Shown here piece by piece: positions 38,602-48,576 of a stretch of DNA of 64,000 nucleotides. Both the position numbers and the translations under genes were made by a program. The DNA lies in contig OX044355.1 in NCBI GenBank assembly GCA_943846595.1, positions 744,001-808,000 on the forward strand. The letters run 5' to 3'. This DNA comes from an uncultured Polaribacter sp. (GTDB taxonomy: Bacteria; Bacteroidota; Bacteroidia; Flavobacteriales; Flavobacteriaceae). The stretch's first letter is position 1. Each line of letters opens with the position of its first letter. A model generated the notes under the pieces. It saw only the letters and a list, made by a program, of their open reading frames with translations, was not told the DNA's origin and searched no databases.

Positions 38602-41348
38602 TACTTCAAATTTGGAGGTTCTATAAAAGGAGTTTCTAAGTCATATATTTCTATTAAAAACAACTTTATTTCTTCAATAAACTCTGCTAATTTCTCTTCT
38701 GTAATCAAAGTATCTTTTGTTCTTGATGCCGAAAAATTTGTCGATAAAAACCCGTTTTTTAAGTTTTTGAATGAAATAATTCCCGCTTCTAAAGGTTTGT
38801 TAAAGTCATAATTTGTGCTTTTTGTATACAAGAAAGCATATAGTAAAACCTGAACGGCTTTGTGGTATTTTTCATCTCTTATGTTTGAGAAGGTGGGTAC
38901 TTTTAAATTTGTGCTCGAGACCATTCCAGACTTGTAATCGATAATTCTAGTCACTCCATTCAATTCATCAACTCGATCTACCTGTCCGTGAATTTTTATA
39001 GGAAAATCCAATCCATCAACCCGAATTGTTGCCGCCAAATTCTCTTCGGTCGCAATTATTTTTAATTGATTGTTTCCCTCCTTTAATAGGGTGAGTTCTT
39101 GTTGTAGAAAATTGACAACAAATCGATTGGCAACCTCAAAAATAAGACGATTTTTACCCGTTTTTAAATCACCGCTTTTAAACCCTATTCTAAAATGCTT
39201 CTCTACAAGAGACTTTGACTTTTTAAGCATTTCTGAAACTGCCTCTGCTTCCAGAAAACACCCTACAAAAGGGGTGTACAATTCGTCCAAGGTTTCATGA
39301 ACAACCGTCCCAAGCGTGTTAAAAGCGACAGTTTCCTCGACATCGTCTAATGCTCTAATTTTTAAAATTTTCTGTTTGTAAAATTTAATTGGATTGTATA
39401 AATAACTTGTCAACGCCGATGGGGAAATTCCTTTTTGAGCCAAGGTTTTTAGGATGTTTATGACCGCCTCATTTTTAGGAATTTTTTTTAAAACTGCCTC
39501 TTCTGTAACTACTTTTGGGCTGATCATTTTTTGCTGGATATCATTACGCATCATTTCTAATTGGGTGACAAAACGACTTTTTTCGCCACTTCCAAATACA
39601 TCGGGTTCTGTATTGTAGAGAATGAAAATATTTTTAGCTCTTTGTAGTAAACGAAAGAAATGATAGGAAAAAATAGCATCTTTTTCTCGGTAAGTTGGTA
39701 AGTCAAACTCCACTTTTACATCAAAAGGAATGAAAGATTGTTGCTGACTGTTGGCGGGTAAAATGCCCTCATTTACAGAAGTAATGATGACGTTTTGAAA
39801 ATCTAAAACACGTGTTTCTAACATGCCCATTAATTGCAGTCCTTTTAGGGGTTCTCCCTGGAAAGACAGACTCTCAGATCCAATTAATTGCTTAAAGAAC
39901 AAGTGCAATGTTTTTAAATTTTGAAAATAATGATAGTCATTGTGTAAATTTTGAAGCTGCATGAAAATCGTATGAAAACGAAACAAAAATTCTTTTTCTA
40001 ATGGGCTCGTATCCTCTTTTAATAGGTTGATTAAGTCTAGGATGCGCGAAATGAAATCTGCAATCGTAGAAAATGGATTAAAAATAGCTACAATTATTTT
40101 TTGTGTAGTGATCTCTAGCTTTTCTAGGAAATTGTTTAGGTAGGCTAGATTAACAAAAGTGTTGTTTTCTTTTGCGATTGCGCTTGCTATTTCATCTGCA
40201 ACCGAAAGGCTGTCTTTTTGAAGTAATCTGTAAATCGCGGGTTCTTTTATAAAACGAATGACGTCTTTGTGATAGAAGCTGTTTTCTGCTTTTTTCTGAA
40301 GTTTTTCTTGTGATAAAAATAATTGAAAGACACTGTACATTAAACCAGTAGAAGGGATGTCTTTTAAAGGATACCCCATGGTGATGTTTATGGTGTCTAC
40401 ATTTTTTGGCAAAGAACTTAATGTAATTGGCAGCAACGTTTCATCTGACAAAACCATGGCAGTATTTTCCAATTTCGGTAGTTTTGATAAAATTTCTCCT
40501 GCGGATTTTATTTGAGAAATGTTTTTTGAAAGTCCAATGACCTCAATGTTTTTTTTGTCAAAAAAAGGAGTTCCAATGGTATTCAAATCGTTTTTTTCAT
40601 AGTATTTCCAGGTGCTTTTGTATTTTCGGATAAACTGCCCTGCTTGGTGTTTTTTGTCTAAAAATGCCGCGTCAACATCCCAGTAAATTGTTGCTTTTTG
40701 CGCAGTCAACATTTTTTGAAACAAGACTTCTTCTGCATTGTTTAAAGCATTGAAACCCATAAAAAAGAATTTTTTATGTTGATTTTTTTGGAGATATGCA
40801 TCTATCTTTAGGGTTGCCTCTCTATAAATTAACCCTTGGTAGCCAATATTTTTTTCTTTTAAAAATGCGTAGAGTTTTGGATAAAATTCACCTAGTTTTT
40901 CCACAAAAGAAAAATGATCTTTCACCATCGCTGTTTCTTTAAAAGTACCCTCTACAGACCACTTTTTTAAGCGTTCAATATCTCTTAAGTACACAAATAT
41001 TTCTTTTGCATTGACTAGGTGCTGATCGATTTCATTGAAATCTTGCAGTACAGTAAACGCCCATGATGAAAACTTGTCAAAGGAATCTGGGTTTTTTTCA
41101 ACACTTTTATAAATGGTATAAAAATGGAACAATAGGGCTACGCTATCGACTTTCGAAATTTCTGACACTTCTTCGATAAAGCTTCCAATATTTTGGATTT
41201 CAGGAAGAAAACCTGCCTTAATTTTATCTTTCAATGTTTGTTTTACAAAAACACCCGCCCTTTGAGAAGGCAATACAAAAACCACATTTTCAAAGGATTT
41301 TGTCGTTTTTAAAATAGTATCTATCGTTTCAGAAATAAAAGAATGCAT
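38598..41348 (-). CDS. PD-(D/E)XK nuclease family protein (AddB/RecB-like)
   Basis: This 916-aa protein has an N-terminal helicase-like region lacking a clear Walker A (VLPSQRAGVFVKQTL in its place), as in AddB-type subunits. The C-terminal domain is a RecB-type nuclease with HGQVDRVDE and IDYKSG, which supply the metal and catalytic residues, and AVQVLLYAFLY. An iron-sulphur Cys cluster as in classic AddB is not evident. It probably acts in double-strand-break repair with a helicase partner encoded elsewhere. Confidence 0.8.
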   Translation of the reverse strand: MHSFISETIDTILKTTKSFENVVFVLPSQRAGVFVKQTLKDKIKAGFLPEIQNIGSFIEEVSEISKVDSVALLFHFYTIYKSVEKNPDSFDKFSSWAFTVLQDFNEIDQHLVNAKEIFVYLRDIERLKKWSVEGTFKETAMVKDHFSFVEKLGEFYPKLYAFLKEKNIGYQGLIYREATLKIDAYLQKNQHKKFFFMGFNALNNAEEVLFQKMLTAQKATIYWDVDAAFLDKKHQAGQFIRKYKSTWKYYEKNDLNTIGTPFFDKKNIEVIGLSKNISQIKSAGEILSKLPKLENTAMVLSDETLLPITLSSLPKNVDTINITMGYPLKDIPSTGLMYSVFQLFLSQEKLQKKAENSFYHKDVIRFIKEPAIYRLLQKDSLSVADEIASAIAKENNTFVNLAYLNNFLEKLEITTQKIIVAIFNPFSTIADFISRILDLINLLKEDTSPLEKEFLFRFHTIFMQLQNLHNDYHYFQNLKTLHLFFKQLIGSESLSFQGEPLKGLQLMGMLETRVLDFQNVIITSVNEGILPANSQQQSFIPFDVKVEFDLPTYREKDAIFSYHFFRLLQRAKNIFILYNTEPDVFGSGEKSRFVTQLEMMRNDIQQKMISPKVVTEEAVLKKIPKNEAVINILKTLAQKGISPSALTSYLYNPIKFYKQKILKIRALDDVEETVAFNTLGTVVHETLDELYTPFVGCFLEAEAVSEMLKKSKSLVEKHFRIGFKSGDLKTGKNRLIFEVANRFVVNFLQQELTLLKEGNNQLKIIATEENLAATIRVDGLDFPIKIHGQVDRVDELNGVTRIIDYKSGMVSSTNLKVPTFSNIRDEKYHKAVQVLLYAFLYTKSTNYDFNKPLEAGIISFKNLKNGFLSTNFSASRTKDTLITEEKLAEFIEEIKLFLIEIYDLETPFIEPPNLKY

Positions 41349-41385
41349 TCATATCAATTTGAAAAACAATGTACAATATTTATCT

Positions 41386-41393
41386 TATTTTTG
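41386..41393 (+). promoter_or_regulatory. -7 box TATTTTTG for the amidase gene
   Basis: This is a perfect TAnnTTTG, 31 bp upstream of the ATG at 41425. Confidence 0.55.
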
Positions 41394-41424
41394 AAGGAAC
41401 TAAATTTATTTTATCCATTAAAAA

Positions 41425-42207
41425 ATGACGTCCGAATTAAAAGTAGCTATTGTTCAATCTGATTTAGTGTGGGAAAATCCAATGCTAAATCGCGCACAAT
41501 TTGAACGTAAAATAGCGACAATTCCAGTTGACGTTGCACTTATTGTTTTACCAGAAATGTTTACTACTGGCTTTACCATGAATGCCCCAAAAGTAGCTGA
41601 AAATATGGACGGTATCTCTGTTGTTTGGATGCAAGAAATGGCGGTAAATAAGAAGGCTGCTATTGTGGGTAGTTTGGTGATTTCTGATCGAAATCAATTT
41701 TACAATCGATTGCTTTTTGTGCACCCTACAGGAAAAATTAAATTCTATGACAAACGGCATTTATTTACTTTGGCAAAAGAACATGAAGTCTATTCATCAG
41801 GGAACCATAAGTTAATTGTAACCTACAAAGGATGGAGAATTTGTCCGCTCATTTGTTATGATTTGCGTTTTCCAGTTTGGTCAAGAAATACCGAAAAGTA
41901 TGACCTTTTGTTGTATGTAGCCAATTGGCCGACTCCAAGAATTCAAGCATGGAATGCGTTGTTAAAAGCCAGAGCTATTGAAAATATGACCTATACAATA
42001 GGTGTTAATCGGGTTGGAGAAGATGCTAATGGGCATCAATACGCAGGGAAATCTGCTGCTTATGATTGCCAAGGAAATCTGTTAACAAACTTTGAAGAAA
42101 ACAAAAACGAAGTTGTCTTATTAACGGTTTCTAAACCTCAACAAGACACTATCAGATTAAAGTTGCCTTTTTTAAAGGATCAAGACTTTTTTGAAATTAC
42201 TAAATAA
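41425..42207 (+). CDS. Nitrilase-superfamily amidase (omega-amidase/YafV-like)
   Basis: This 260-aa protein has the Glu-Lys-Cys triad of carbon-nitrogen hydrolases: VLPEMFTTGF, FYDKRHLF and PLICYDLRFPVW. The LPEMFTTGF and RHLFTLAKEHEVYSSG motifs match omega-amidases, which hydrolyse alpha-ketoglutaramate or ketosuccinamate and serve methionine salvage or clean-up. It is cytosolic and is followed by a hairpin shared with the convergent operon. Confidence 0.88.
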   Translation: MTSELKVAIVQSDLVWENPMLNRAQFERKIATIPVDVALIVLPEMFTTGFTMNAPKVAENMDGISVVWMQEMAVNKKAAIVGSLVISDRNQFYNRLLFVHPTGKIKFYDKRHLFTLAKEHEVYSSGNHKLIVTYKGWRICPLICYDLRFPVWSRNTEKYDLLLYVANWPTPRIQAWNALLKARAIENMTYTIGVNRVGEDANGHQYAGKSAAYDCQGNLLTNFEENKNEVVLLTVSKPQQDTIRLKLPFLKDQDFFEITK

Positions 42208-42215
42208 AAAAATTC

Positions 42216-42235
42216 TCCTTGTAATTTTACAAGGA
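42216..42235. terminator. Bidirectional terminator
   Basis: The nine-pair stem TCCTTGTAA/TTACAAGGA is followed in the minus direction by a T-rich run. It ends the desaturase operon and probably the amidase transcript. Confidence 0.75.
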
Positions 42236-42248
42236 AATTTGGTATTCT

Positions 42249-43229
42249 TTAGATTGGATTCAACCATTTGAATTGAAACTTTGTTTTTGGAATTATAATA
42301 CGTTCTGTAATTCGATACATTCTGTCTGGAAGTTTCAATAAATAATCTCTTGCTTTTTCTGCTTCTTCAGTTAAGTTTGTAATTTTTTCAATTTCCCAAG
42401 CAACATTTAATTTCCTTAAAATATCAATATAATCGAAACCGGTATATACACCTACTCTTTGTGCTATGGTAGAGAAATCATTAAACAGACTTCCTTTTTG
42501 GCAAAATGATTCTCTTAAATGCAATGCGGGCATCACAATTTTATGCTTCATCATGTGTTGAAAGGCCAACATCATTTCACTGGGGTCAATGGCAAAAATT
42601 TGTCTTACAAATTCGGTGTATGCAACATGGTGACGCATTTCATCTCCTGCGATAATTTTAGACATTTTAGCCAAGGCTTTGTGTCCTTTTTTACGTGCAA
42701 TTTTAGCAACGTTGTTGTGTGAAATATAGGTTGCCAATTCCTGAAAACTTGTATATATAAAGTTTTTATAAGGATCGGATGCCGTTCCAATATCAAAACC
42801 ATCAGAAATTAAATGTTGGGTCGTAATTTCTACTTCGCGCATGTTTATCCTTCCAGATAAGTACAAATATTTGTTTAAAGTATCTCCGTGTCTGTTTTCT
42901 TCTGCAGTCCAGGATCGAATCCATTTTGCCCAACCGTTATCGGGTTGTTGCGAAATACCATCGATGTCTAATAACCAAGACTCATAAGTTGGGAGTGCTT
43001 CTTCGGTAATGGTATCACCTACTAGAACCACCCAAAAATCATCACTTAAATCTTTAGATAATTCTTGAATTTCTTTTATTTCATCAATAAAAGTATCCTT
43101 TTGTGAGTTGGGTAAAAAATCGGTGGGTTGCCAAATCTTTTCTGCTGGAATTAAAAATTTATCGACAAAGGTGTCGATGTTTTTTTCCAGGGTCTTCATG
43201 ACTTCTTTTCGAATGTTTTGTAGAGACAT
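42249..43229 (-). CDS. Acyl-ACP desaturase
   Basis: This 326-aa soluble di-iron enzyme has the iron ligands in EENRHGD and DEMRHHVAY, the two E-x-x-H motifs of plant-type stearoyl-ACP desaturases. It introduces a double bond into acyl-ACP and controls membrane fluidity. It lies 2 bp after the plsC gene and is expected in the same operon, which joins desaturation to phospholipid assembly. Confidence 0.88.
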   Translation of the reverse strand: MSLQNIRKEVMKTLEKNIDTFVDKFLIPAEKIWQPTDFLPNSQKDTFIDEIKEIQELSKDLSDDFWVVLVGDTITEEALPTYESWLLDIDGISQQPDNGWAKWIRSWTAEENRHGDTLNKYLYLSGRINMREVEITTQHLISDGFDIGTASDPYKNFIYTSFQELATYISHNNVAKIARKKGHKALAKMSKIIAGDEMRHHVAYTEFVRQIFAIDPSEMMLAFQHMMKHKIVMPALHLRESFCQKGSLFNDFSTIAQRVGVYTGFDYIDILRKLNVAWEIEKITNLTEEAEKARDYLLKLPDRMYRITERIIIPKTKFQFKWLNPI

Positions 43230-43231
43230 AC

Positions 43232-43960
43232 TTATTTTATGTGGGATTTAATTATTGTTTCCACTTTTATCATTAATTCGTCAAAGGGCAAAGAGGTTAT
43301 TTTGATGGGTGTATGGGTTTTTAATGTAATTGGACTCCCAAGACCTAGCGGGAATTTTCCGTATTTATAAACCTTCCAAGAATTGTTAATTGTTATTGGA
43401 ACAATGTACGCATCTTTATTGTATTTTGAGATCATTTTAATCCCATTTGTAGCAAATTTTTTTGGCTTTCCTGTTCTACTTCGTGTTCCTTCAGGAAAAA
43501 TCACTGCAGACCATTTGTTGGAATTGATTCTTTTTGAAAAACTAGCCAAGGCTGATAAGGCTTGCCTTGGGTCTTTTCGGTCAATTAAAGCGGCTCCTCC
43601 ATATTTTAGATTGTAGGAAATACTTGGAATTCCTTTTCCCAATTCCATTTTTGCAACAAATTTTGGGGAATATTTTCTTAAGTATAAGATCAAAGGCGGA
43701 ATGTCAAACAAGCTTTGATGATTGGCTACAAAAATATAGTTGTTTTCTTTTGAAAGCGAGTGTTTGTTTTCAAAGCGAACTGGAACCCACAATATGAGCA
43801 TTGATTTTACCAAAAGCCAATTTAAGATGTCTACAACTATTTTGTGTCCCTTAAAACCAAAAAGATTGAAACTCAACCACTGTAGCGGCTGAAAAACAAC
43901 CAATAGCAGAAAGAAAGTCAACATAAAGATTGGCGACAAAAGATAACTGATAAACTTCAT
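43232..43960 (-). CDS. plsC: 1-acyl-sn-glycerol-3-phosphate acyltransferase
   Basis: This 242-aa membrane-associated enzyme has an N-terminal hydrophobic helix, the catalytic NHQSLFD (the H-x4-D motif), and FPEGTRSRTGKPKKF. It transfers the second acyl chain in phosphatidic acid synthesis. It is the middle gene of the 140-aa protein - plsC - desaturase run, with gaps of 2-3 bp. Confidence 0.9.
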   Translation of the reverse strand: MKFISYLLSPIFMLTFFLLLVVFQPLQWLSFNLFGFKGHKIVVDILNWLLVKSMLILWVPVRFENKHSLSKENNYIFVANHQSLFDIPPLILYLRKYSPKFVAKMELGKGIPSISYNLKYGGAALIDRKDPRQALSALASFSKRINSNKWSAVIFPEGTRSRTGKPKKFATNGIKMISKYNKDAYIVPITINNSWKVYKYGKFPLGLGSPITLKTHTPIKITSLPFDELMIKVETIIKSHIK

Positions 43961-43963
43961 GGT

Positions 43964-44386
43964 CTAGATCCAGCTACTCCAAGGAATTCTTGAAAGAATG
44001 ATCAATAGTGCCAAACCATAGAAGATCGCAAAGGTCTTAAAACGTCCAGTATCTGTTGTTTTCTTTTTGTGCTTAGACCAACCTATTGTAATCAAAACAA
44101 TGGCAATTATCATCATGCTTGGGTGTTCTACTGCCAATAGTCGGCTAGTTTTATTTCCCATAACTGCGCTAGGATCTGTTTTTAGCGCTTTGTACCATGG
44201 AGACATAAAATACCATGCCAAGCCAATTAACAATTGGAGGTGCGATACAATCAAGGTAAATAACCCGATTCTTAAGTCTTTGTCTTTAAATTCTTTTTTT
44301 TGTGTGAAGCCAATAATAGCATTTACTACAGCAAAAGCTAAAAAAGCCAAAACCAAATAGGCCCAATAAGAATGAATGTCTTTCAT
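43964..44386 (-). CDS. Four-helix membrane protein, cytochrome b-like
   Basis: This 140-aa protein has four hydrophobic segments (about 5-24, 43-63, 89-107, 119-138). His residues in or near the helices (VSHLQLLIGLAWYF, EHPSMMI) could ligate heme, and flavobacterial homologues are often called cytochrome B. That function is not proved by the sequence. It is the first gene of the plsC-desaturase operon. Confidence 0.7.
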   Translation of the reverse strand: MKDIHSYWAYLVLAFLAFAVVNAIIGFTQKKEFKDKDLRIGLFTLIVSHLQLLIGLAWYFMSPWYKALKTDPSAVMGNKTSRLLAVEHPSMMIIAIVLITIGWSKHKKKTTDTGRFKTFAIFYGLALLIILSRIPWSSWI

Positions 44387-44439
44387 AATGTAATCTCTTT
44401 TTTTTAGTGAGGTAAAGTTAACTATTTATTCCATAAAAA

Positions 44440-44461
44440 AACCACCTCATTTGAGGTGGTT
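44440..44461 (-). terminator. Terminator of the lipoprotein/TonB operon
   Basis: The ten-pair stem AACCACCTCA/TGAGGTGGTT is followed by a T run in the minus direction. A closely similar hairpin ends the second TonB gene. Confidence 0.85.
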
Positions 44462-44486
44462 TTAAAAACAGTAAAATTAGATGTTA

Positions 44487-45551
44487 CTATTGTAAAATAT
44501 AGGCTGATCCAGACTTGATTACTGCCATTGTCCATACGCCTGCAGCTCCATTATAAATGTTATAAGAAACCAAGTATTTTTGACCTTCTGCATCACTAGG
44601 GAAGTTGTTTAACAAGATCGTGTTGATTTTTGCCAAACGCGCTTCAACAGACTCTTCGTCTTTTCCAGCTCTTACATCAAAGTTTCCGTAATTTCCATTC
44701 CCCACTAACACATAATCGGCAGTGGTTAATGTGTACTTAATGGTGTTGTCTGGAACCCAGTTCATACCGTCATGTCCAAATTTAATGGTTTCATTTACAA
44801 CATTGTTGTAAACCGACCATGTAGCACCATCGTAGATAAAGTTAGCAATATAGCTTAACACAGATCCACTCACATATAATTTATACATGATTGGCTCAAC
44901 GTCCCCGGCCATTTTTCCAGAGAATCTAAATTTCTCAAGTAAAAATACAGGGATCTTAGCTAAAGCTTCGTCTTCACTAGAGAAGTTAGAGTATCCTTCG
45001 CCCATTGTTGCGTACTCTTCTGCTGTGAAACCAGTAGCCATTTGCCATTCTCCGTTTACAAATAAGAAACCATTGTTTAGGGTAGATACACTTCCTGAAT
45101 AGTACTTATATGTTAATGAAACTAACAATCTGTTTGCTGGTGCAGGGTACTTTGTGTTTAAGAAGTCAATAATGTGAGATTCACGACTAAAGTTTCCATA
45201 AGTATGTCCACCATCTGCATAGTCTTGAGAAGTTACTGTATAAACTTCTAAACTTCTTTCGTCATACGCAGGTTGGTATAACTTAAAAGTTACTTCAGCT
45301 AATGATTCTTTACCCCATGCTGGGAATTTATCAGATAAAAACTCAGGAAGCATGTCTTTAGCGTCATCAGTAGAGCTAAAGTTACCATAGTTTAAACCTA
45401 AATCATCATAATCTCCGTCAGTCAAAGTAAATTTTGCTTCACCAGAAATAATTGTTTCTTGAGCGTCTACTTCTTCATAAATGTCTTCCATAGGGTTACA
45501 AGCTGTAAACACTAAGGAAAGGATTGCGAATGAATAAAATATTTTTTTCAT
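44487..45551 (-). CDS. Lipoprotein with four YGNF-type repeats
   Basis: This 354-aa protein has a lipoprotein signal (SLVFTACNP). At least four imperfect repeats of about 80 residues follow, each opening with a pattern like LTxxDYxxxGxxYGNFS (near residues 43, 105, 175 and 276). A predicted helix with a Pro/Phe pattern (FLxxKFP) and beta strands come next. No named domain is recognised. It lies 12 bp downstream of a TonB-dependent receptor gene and is most likely its surface or periplasmic partner, as SusD-type proteins are, although it is not SusD-like. Confidence 0.65.
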   Translation of the reverse strand: MKKIFYSFAILSLVFTACNPMEDIYEEVDAQETIISGEAKFTLTDGDYDDLGLNYGNFSSTDDAKDMLPEFLSDKFPAWGKESLAEVTFKLYQPAYDERSLEVYTVTSQDYADGGHTYGNFSRESHIIDFLNTKYPAPANRLLVSLTYKYYSGSVSTLNNGFLFVNGEWQMATGFTAEEYATMGEGYSNFSSEDEALAKIPVFLLEKFRFSGKMAGDVEPIMYKLYVSGSVLSYIANFIYDGATWSVYNNVVNETIKFGHDGMNWVPDNTIKYTLTTADYVLVGNGNYGNFDVRAGKDEESVEARLAKINTILLNNFPSDAEGQKYLVSYNIYNGAAGVWTMAVIKSGSAYILQ

Positions 45552-45563
45552 GATTGTTATTTT

Positions 45564-48107
45564 TTAAAATTTAATTTTTGCACTTAAACTGAATGTTCTA
45601 CCGAAACCAAAAAACACTAATGGATCTGAAGCGTCAATAGCATCTGCGATATACTCTGTATCTAAGACATTGTTCACACGAGCAGTAAGTGTCGTGTCAA
45701 ATGTCCCAAAGTTAAAGCTGTGACGTAAACTTGCGTCTACAGTCCCGTAACTTGGTACTTTATAAGAATCGGTTGGTGTTTCTGTTGCATTTGCATAGTT
45801 TAAAACATCGATACGAGCATATAAGTTCGCAAAGTAGTTGTAATCTACCGTAATACTTGTTTTGTCCCAAAATTTGTATAACATCCCCAATGCAGCTGTT
45901 GTTTGTGCTGCGTTAGAAACTTTCAATCCTTTAATTGGTAAAGAAAGCGTTGTTACTTCTTCTTGGTCTTCGTTGAATACTGGCACATCTTCTAAGTTGT
46001 TGTCCCATTTCCAGTCTCCTAAGGAAAGCATTCCTGAAAAGTTAAGGTCGTTAGAAGGCTTGTACGTGAAGTCAAATTCAATCCCTTGGTGTAAAGCGTT
46101 TACACCTAAAAGGTTTGCCGTATAATCTTCAGCGCCAGGTTCTGTTGCTCTTACGTTTCTTGTAAAAGTCCTGTCATTCCACTGTGTTCTGTATACGTTT
46201 ACATTGGCAGCAAATTTCTCAGCTCTTACACCATATCCCAACTCTAAACTGAATACTTTTTCATTTTCAGCATCTCTGTTGATTTTTGTATTGTTGAATC
46301 CGTTAAAAACAGCATTGAATGCGGCTGGTCTTTCAAAGTAACCAATGTTTGCAAAAACATTTTGAACATCATCCAAACGGAAGTTTGCACCACCTTTAAT
46401 ACTATATCCATCCAATTTGATTTTTTCAGAAGTAGCTAAATCTCTACCAGCTTCTGTGCTTAAGTCGTATAAGAAGTATTCAATTCTTTGGTAAGAAGTC
46501 TTTTGAATCGAAGATGATACAAATGCATCGAAGTTTTCAGTTCCGTATTCTAATTGACCAAAGAAACCTAACCAACCAACTTCACCATCGTTGTTATAGC
46601 CCATTTTGTCTCCAACAACTAACGCTGCATTTGGATTGTTCACGTTGTTGTTATCTAAGTAATAATCACCTCCTAATAAGTCTGTTACTTCTCTAAAGTG
46701 TTTTCCTGTATAGGTTCTTACATCCAATCCACCAATAAAAGTAAGTTCGTCTGTTAGGTTTGTTTTAAAAGTAGATAATAATCCATACCATTCGTGGTCA
46801 TTTCTAGAAGCCCTTAAGATTGCTTCAGAACCTAACGCTCCGTTTGCTCTGTTGATTTCAACTATGTTGTCTAAATCTACAGGTTGGTCTGCACCACCAA
46901 GTCTAACACCAAATAAATCTCTGTTAGTTCCAGCAGTTCCACCACCACCACCAGTACCATAAGATACATAAGCTGCAGTAGATAAAGATGTATTGTCGTT
47001 AATGGTCCAATAATGGTTTAAAGACGTTTGAGATTTGTGATAAAAATTATCTTCAATATGCGTTACTTGACCATCTTTATAACCCCAATCTGGGTTAAAT
47101 TGATTTCCAGCCTCTGCATTTCTATAGGTAGATACTGTACTCATGTTTTGTCTTTGTCCGTGTCTTTGTGGAGCGCCAAAACTAGTAAAAGAAAGTTTAT
47201 GGTTTTTATTAATTTCTTTCGAAAAGTTAATAAAATAATTCGTCCCTTCGAACTGTGTACCTTCAATATACCCTTCACCAGAAATTTTAGCGAAAGATAC
47301 AGTCGCAGCCAATCCATTTTCCATTAATCCAGTAGACAATGTAAAGCCGTATTTTTGGTACCCATTGTTTCCTGTTGAAGCAACAACGTTTCCACCTTTA
47401 TTTACGTCAGACGTTTTGGATAAGATATTAATAGTCCCTCCAATAGAAGGAACCGCTACTTTCGCTGCACCTAAACCTCTCTGAACTTGCATTGCAGAAG
47501 TTACATCTGACAATCCCGCCCAGTTAGACCAGTATACTCTACCGTTTTCCATATCATTTACGGGAACTCCGTTAATCATAACAGCAACGTTTTCAGAATT
47601 GAATCCACGTAAGTTAATTCTACCGTCTCCAAAACCACCACCAGATTTTGTGGCATACACTCCAGGGGTAGACTTTAAAACCTCTGGAAATTCCTGAGTT
47701 CCTAATTTTCTTTCAATATCAGCTGCTTTAATTGTAGAAACCGCTACTGGGGTTTTTCTATCAATTGCAAATGATGTAGATGTGATGATAATTTCATCTA
47801 ATGTACTTCCACCTTCTTCTAATTGGATAGCACCCACATTAGATTTTGTTGAGGAAAAAGACACTTCAACGGTCTTGTATCCAATAAAAGAAACGACTAA
47901 TATTCCAGAATTAGAAGTTGTATTTAACGAAAATTTTCCGTCAAAATCTGTTTCTGTTCCATTCATGGTTCCTTTTTCAAGAATACTTGCTCCAGGTAAT
48001 GATTGATTGCTTTCGTCTACAACCGTTCCTGTAATTTTAGTTTGTCCTAATACAGTAGTCGATACAAATAGTATAGCTACAAATAATAATTTTTTAAAAT
48101 TTTTCAT
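45564..48107 (-). CDS. TonB-dependent receptor with carboxypeptidase-like N-terminal domain
   Basis: This 847-aa outer membrane protein has a signal peptide and a CarboxypepD_reg-like domain (TKITGTVVDESNQSLPGAS, about 22-100). A plug domain follows (AADIERKLGTQEFPEVLKSTPGVYA ... GINLRGF-type RINLRGFNSENVAVMINGVPVND), then a 22-strand barrel ending in FSLSAKIKF with the terminal aromatic. It imports an unknown ligand with TonB energy. It is paralogous to the receptor at 48577 and is cotranscribed with the four-repeat lipoprotein. Confidence 0.9.
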   Translation of the reverse strand: MKNFKKLLFVAILFVSTTVLGQTKITGTVVDESNQSLPGASILEKGTMNGTETDFDGKFSLNTTSNSGILVVSFIGYKTVEVSFSSTKSNVGAIQLEEGGSTLDEIIITSTSFAIDRKTPVAVSTIKAADIERKLGTQEFPEVLKSTPGVYATKSGGGFGDGRINLRGFNSENVAVMINGVPVNDMENGRVYWSNWAGLSDVTSAMQVQRGLGAAKVAVPSIGGTINILSKTSDVNKGGNVVASTGNNGYQKYGFTLSTGLMENGLAATVSFAKISGEGYIEGTQFEGTNYFINFSKEINKNHKLSFTSFGAPQRHGQRQNMSTVSTYRNAEAGNQFNPDWGYKDGQVTHIEDNFYHKSQTSLNHYWTINDNTSLSTAAYVSYGTGGGGGTAGTNRDLFGVRLGGADQPVDLDNIVEINRANGALGSEAILRASRNDHEWYGLLSTFKTNLTDELTFIGGLDVRTYTGKHFREVTDLLGGDYYLDNNNVNNPNAALVVGDKMGYNNDGEVGWLGFFGQLEYGTENFDAFVSSSIQKTSYQRIEYFLYDLSTEAGRDLATSEKIKLDGYSIKGGANFRLDDVQNVFANIGYFERPAAFNAVFNGFNNTKINRDAENEKVFSLELGYGVRAEKFAANVNVYRTQWNDRTFTRNVRATEPGAEDYTANLLGVNALHQGIEFDFTYKPSNDLNFSGMLSLGDWKWDNNLEDVPVFNEDQEEVTTLSLPIKGLKVSNAAQTTAALGMLYKFWDKTSITVDYNYFANLYARIDVLNYANATETPTDSYKVPSYGTVDASLRHSFNFGTFDTTLTARVNNVLDTEYIADAIDASDPLVFFGFGRTFSLSAKIKF

Positions 48108-48532
48108 TAATAAATTTTATAGGGTTAAATTATTCTACAAAACTCCAATTTTTGAAGAGTTACAATGTTAACTTAATGTTAAGTTTTAACAAAACTTTAA
48201 GAGCACTAAATATAAATAAAATTCAACACATTATCTGAAAAATCAATCTATTAAGTATCAACAAGTTTGTTAACAAATGCTGTGTATAGGGTTAATATAT
48301 ATTTATCCTGATAAAATCTTTAACAAAAACACGTACTGGGGGCATTCCCATTTTTTTTAAGCCCATTTTTCTTTAAGTGAAACCTTAATTATTTGAAGTT
48401 ATTAACTTTTTTACACTACTTGTAGCATTAAAAATAGTCTAGCCTGATTTTCTATTTTCTTACAGGTGTTAAAATGAAGATCCAAAATACACATCTTAAA
48501 CTTCTTTGGATACTAAAAATAAGACACAAAAA
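48108..48532. other. Intergenic region upstream of the TonB receptor
   Basis: No gene is seen. It is AT-rich, with T-rich and A-rich runs, and holds the promoter of the receptor gene, though no perfect TAnnTTTG in the right direction was found. Confidence 0.4.
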
Positions 48533-48553
48533 AACCACCTCATTGAGGTGGTT
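48533..48553 (-). terminator. Terminator of the second TonB receptor gene
   Basis: The stem AACCACCTCA/TGAGGTGGTT, with its two arms abutting on a shared A, is followed by a T run in the minus direction. It is nearly the same hairpin as at 44440. Confidence 0.85.
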
Positions 48554-48576
48554 TTAAAAAAGTATAAAGATTTTTT

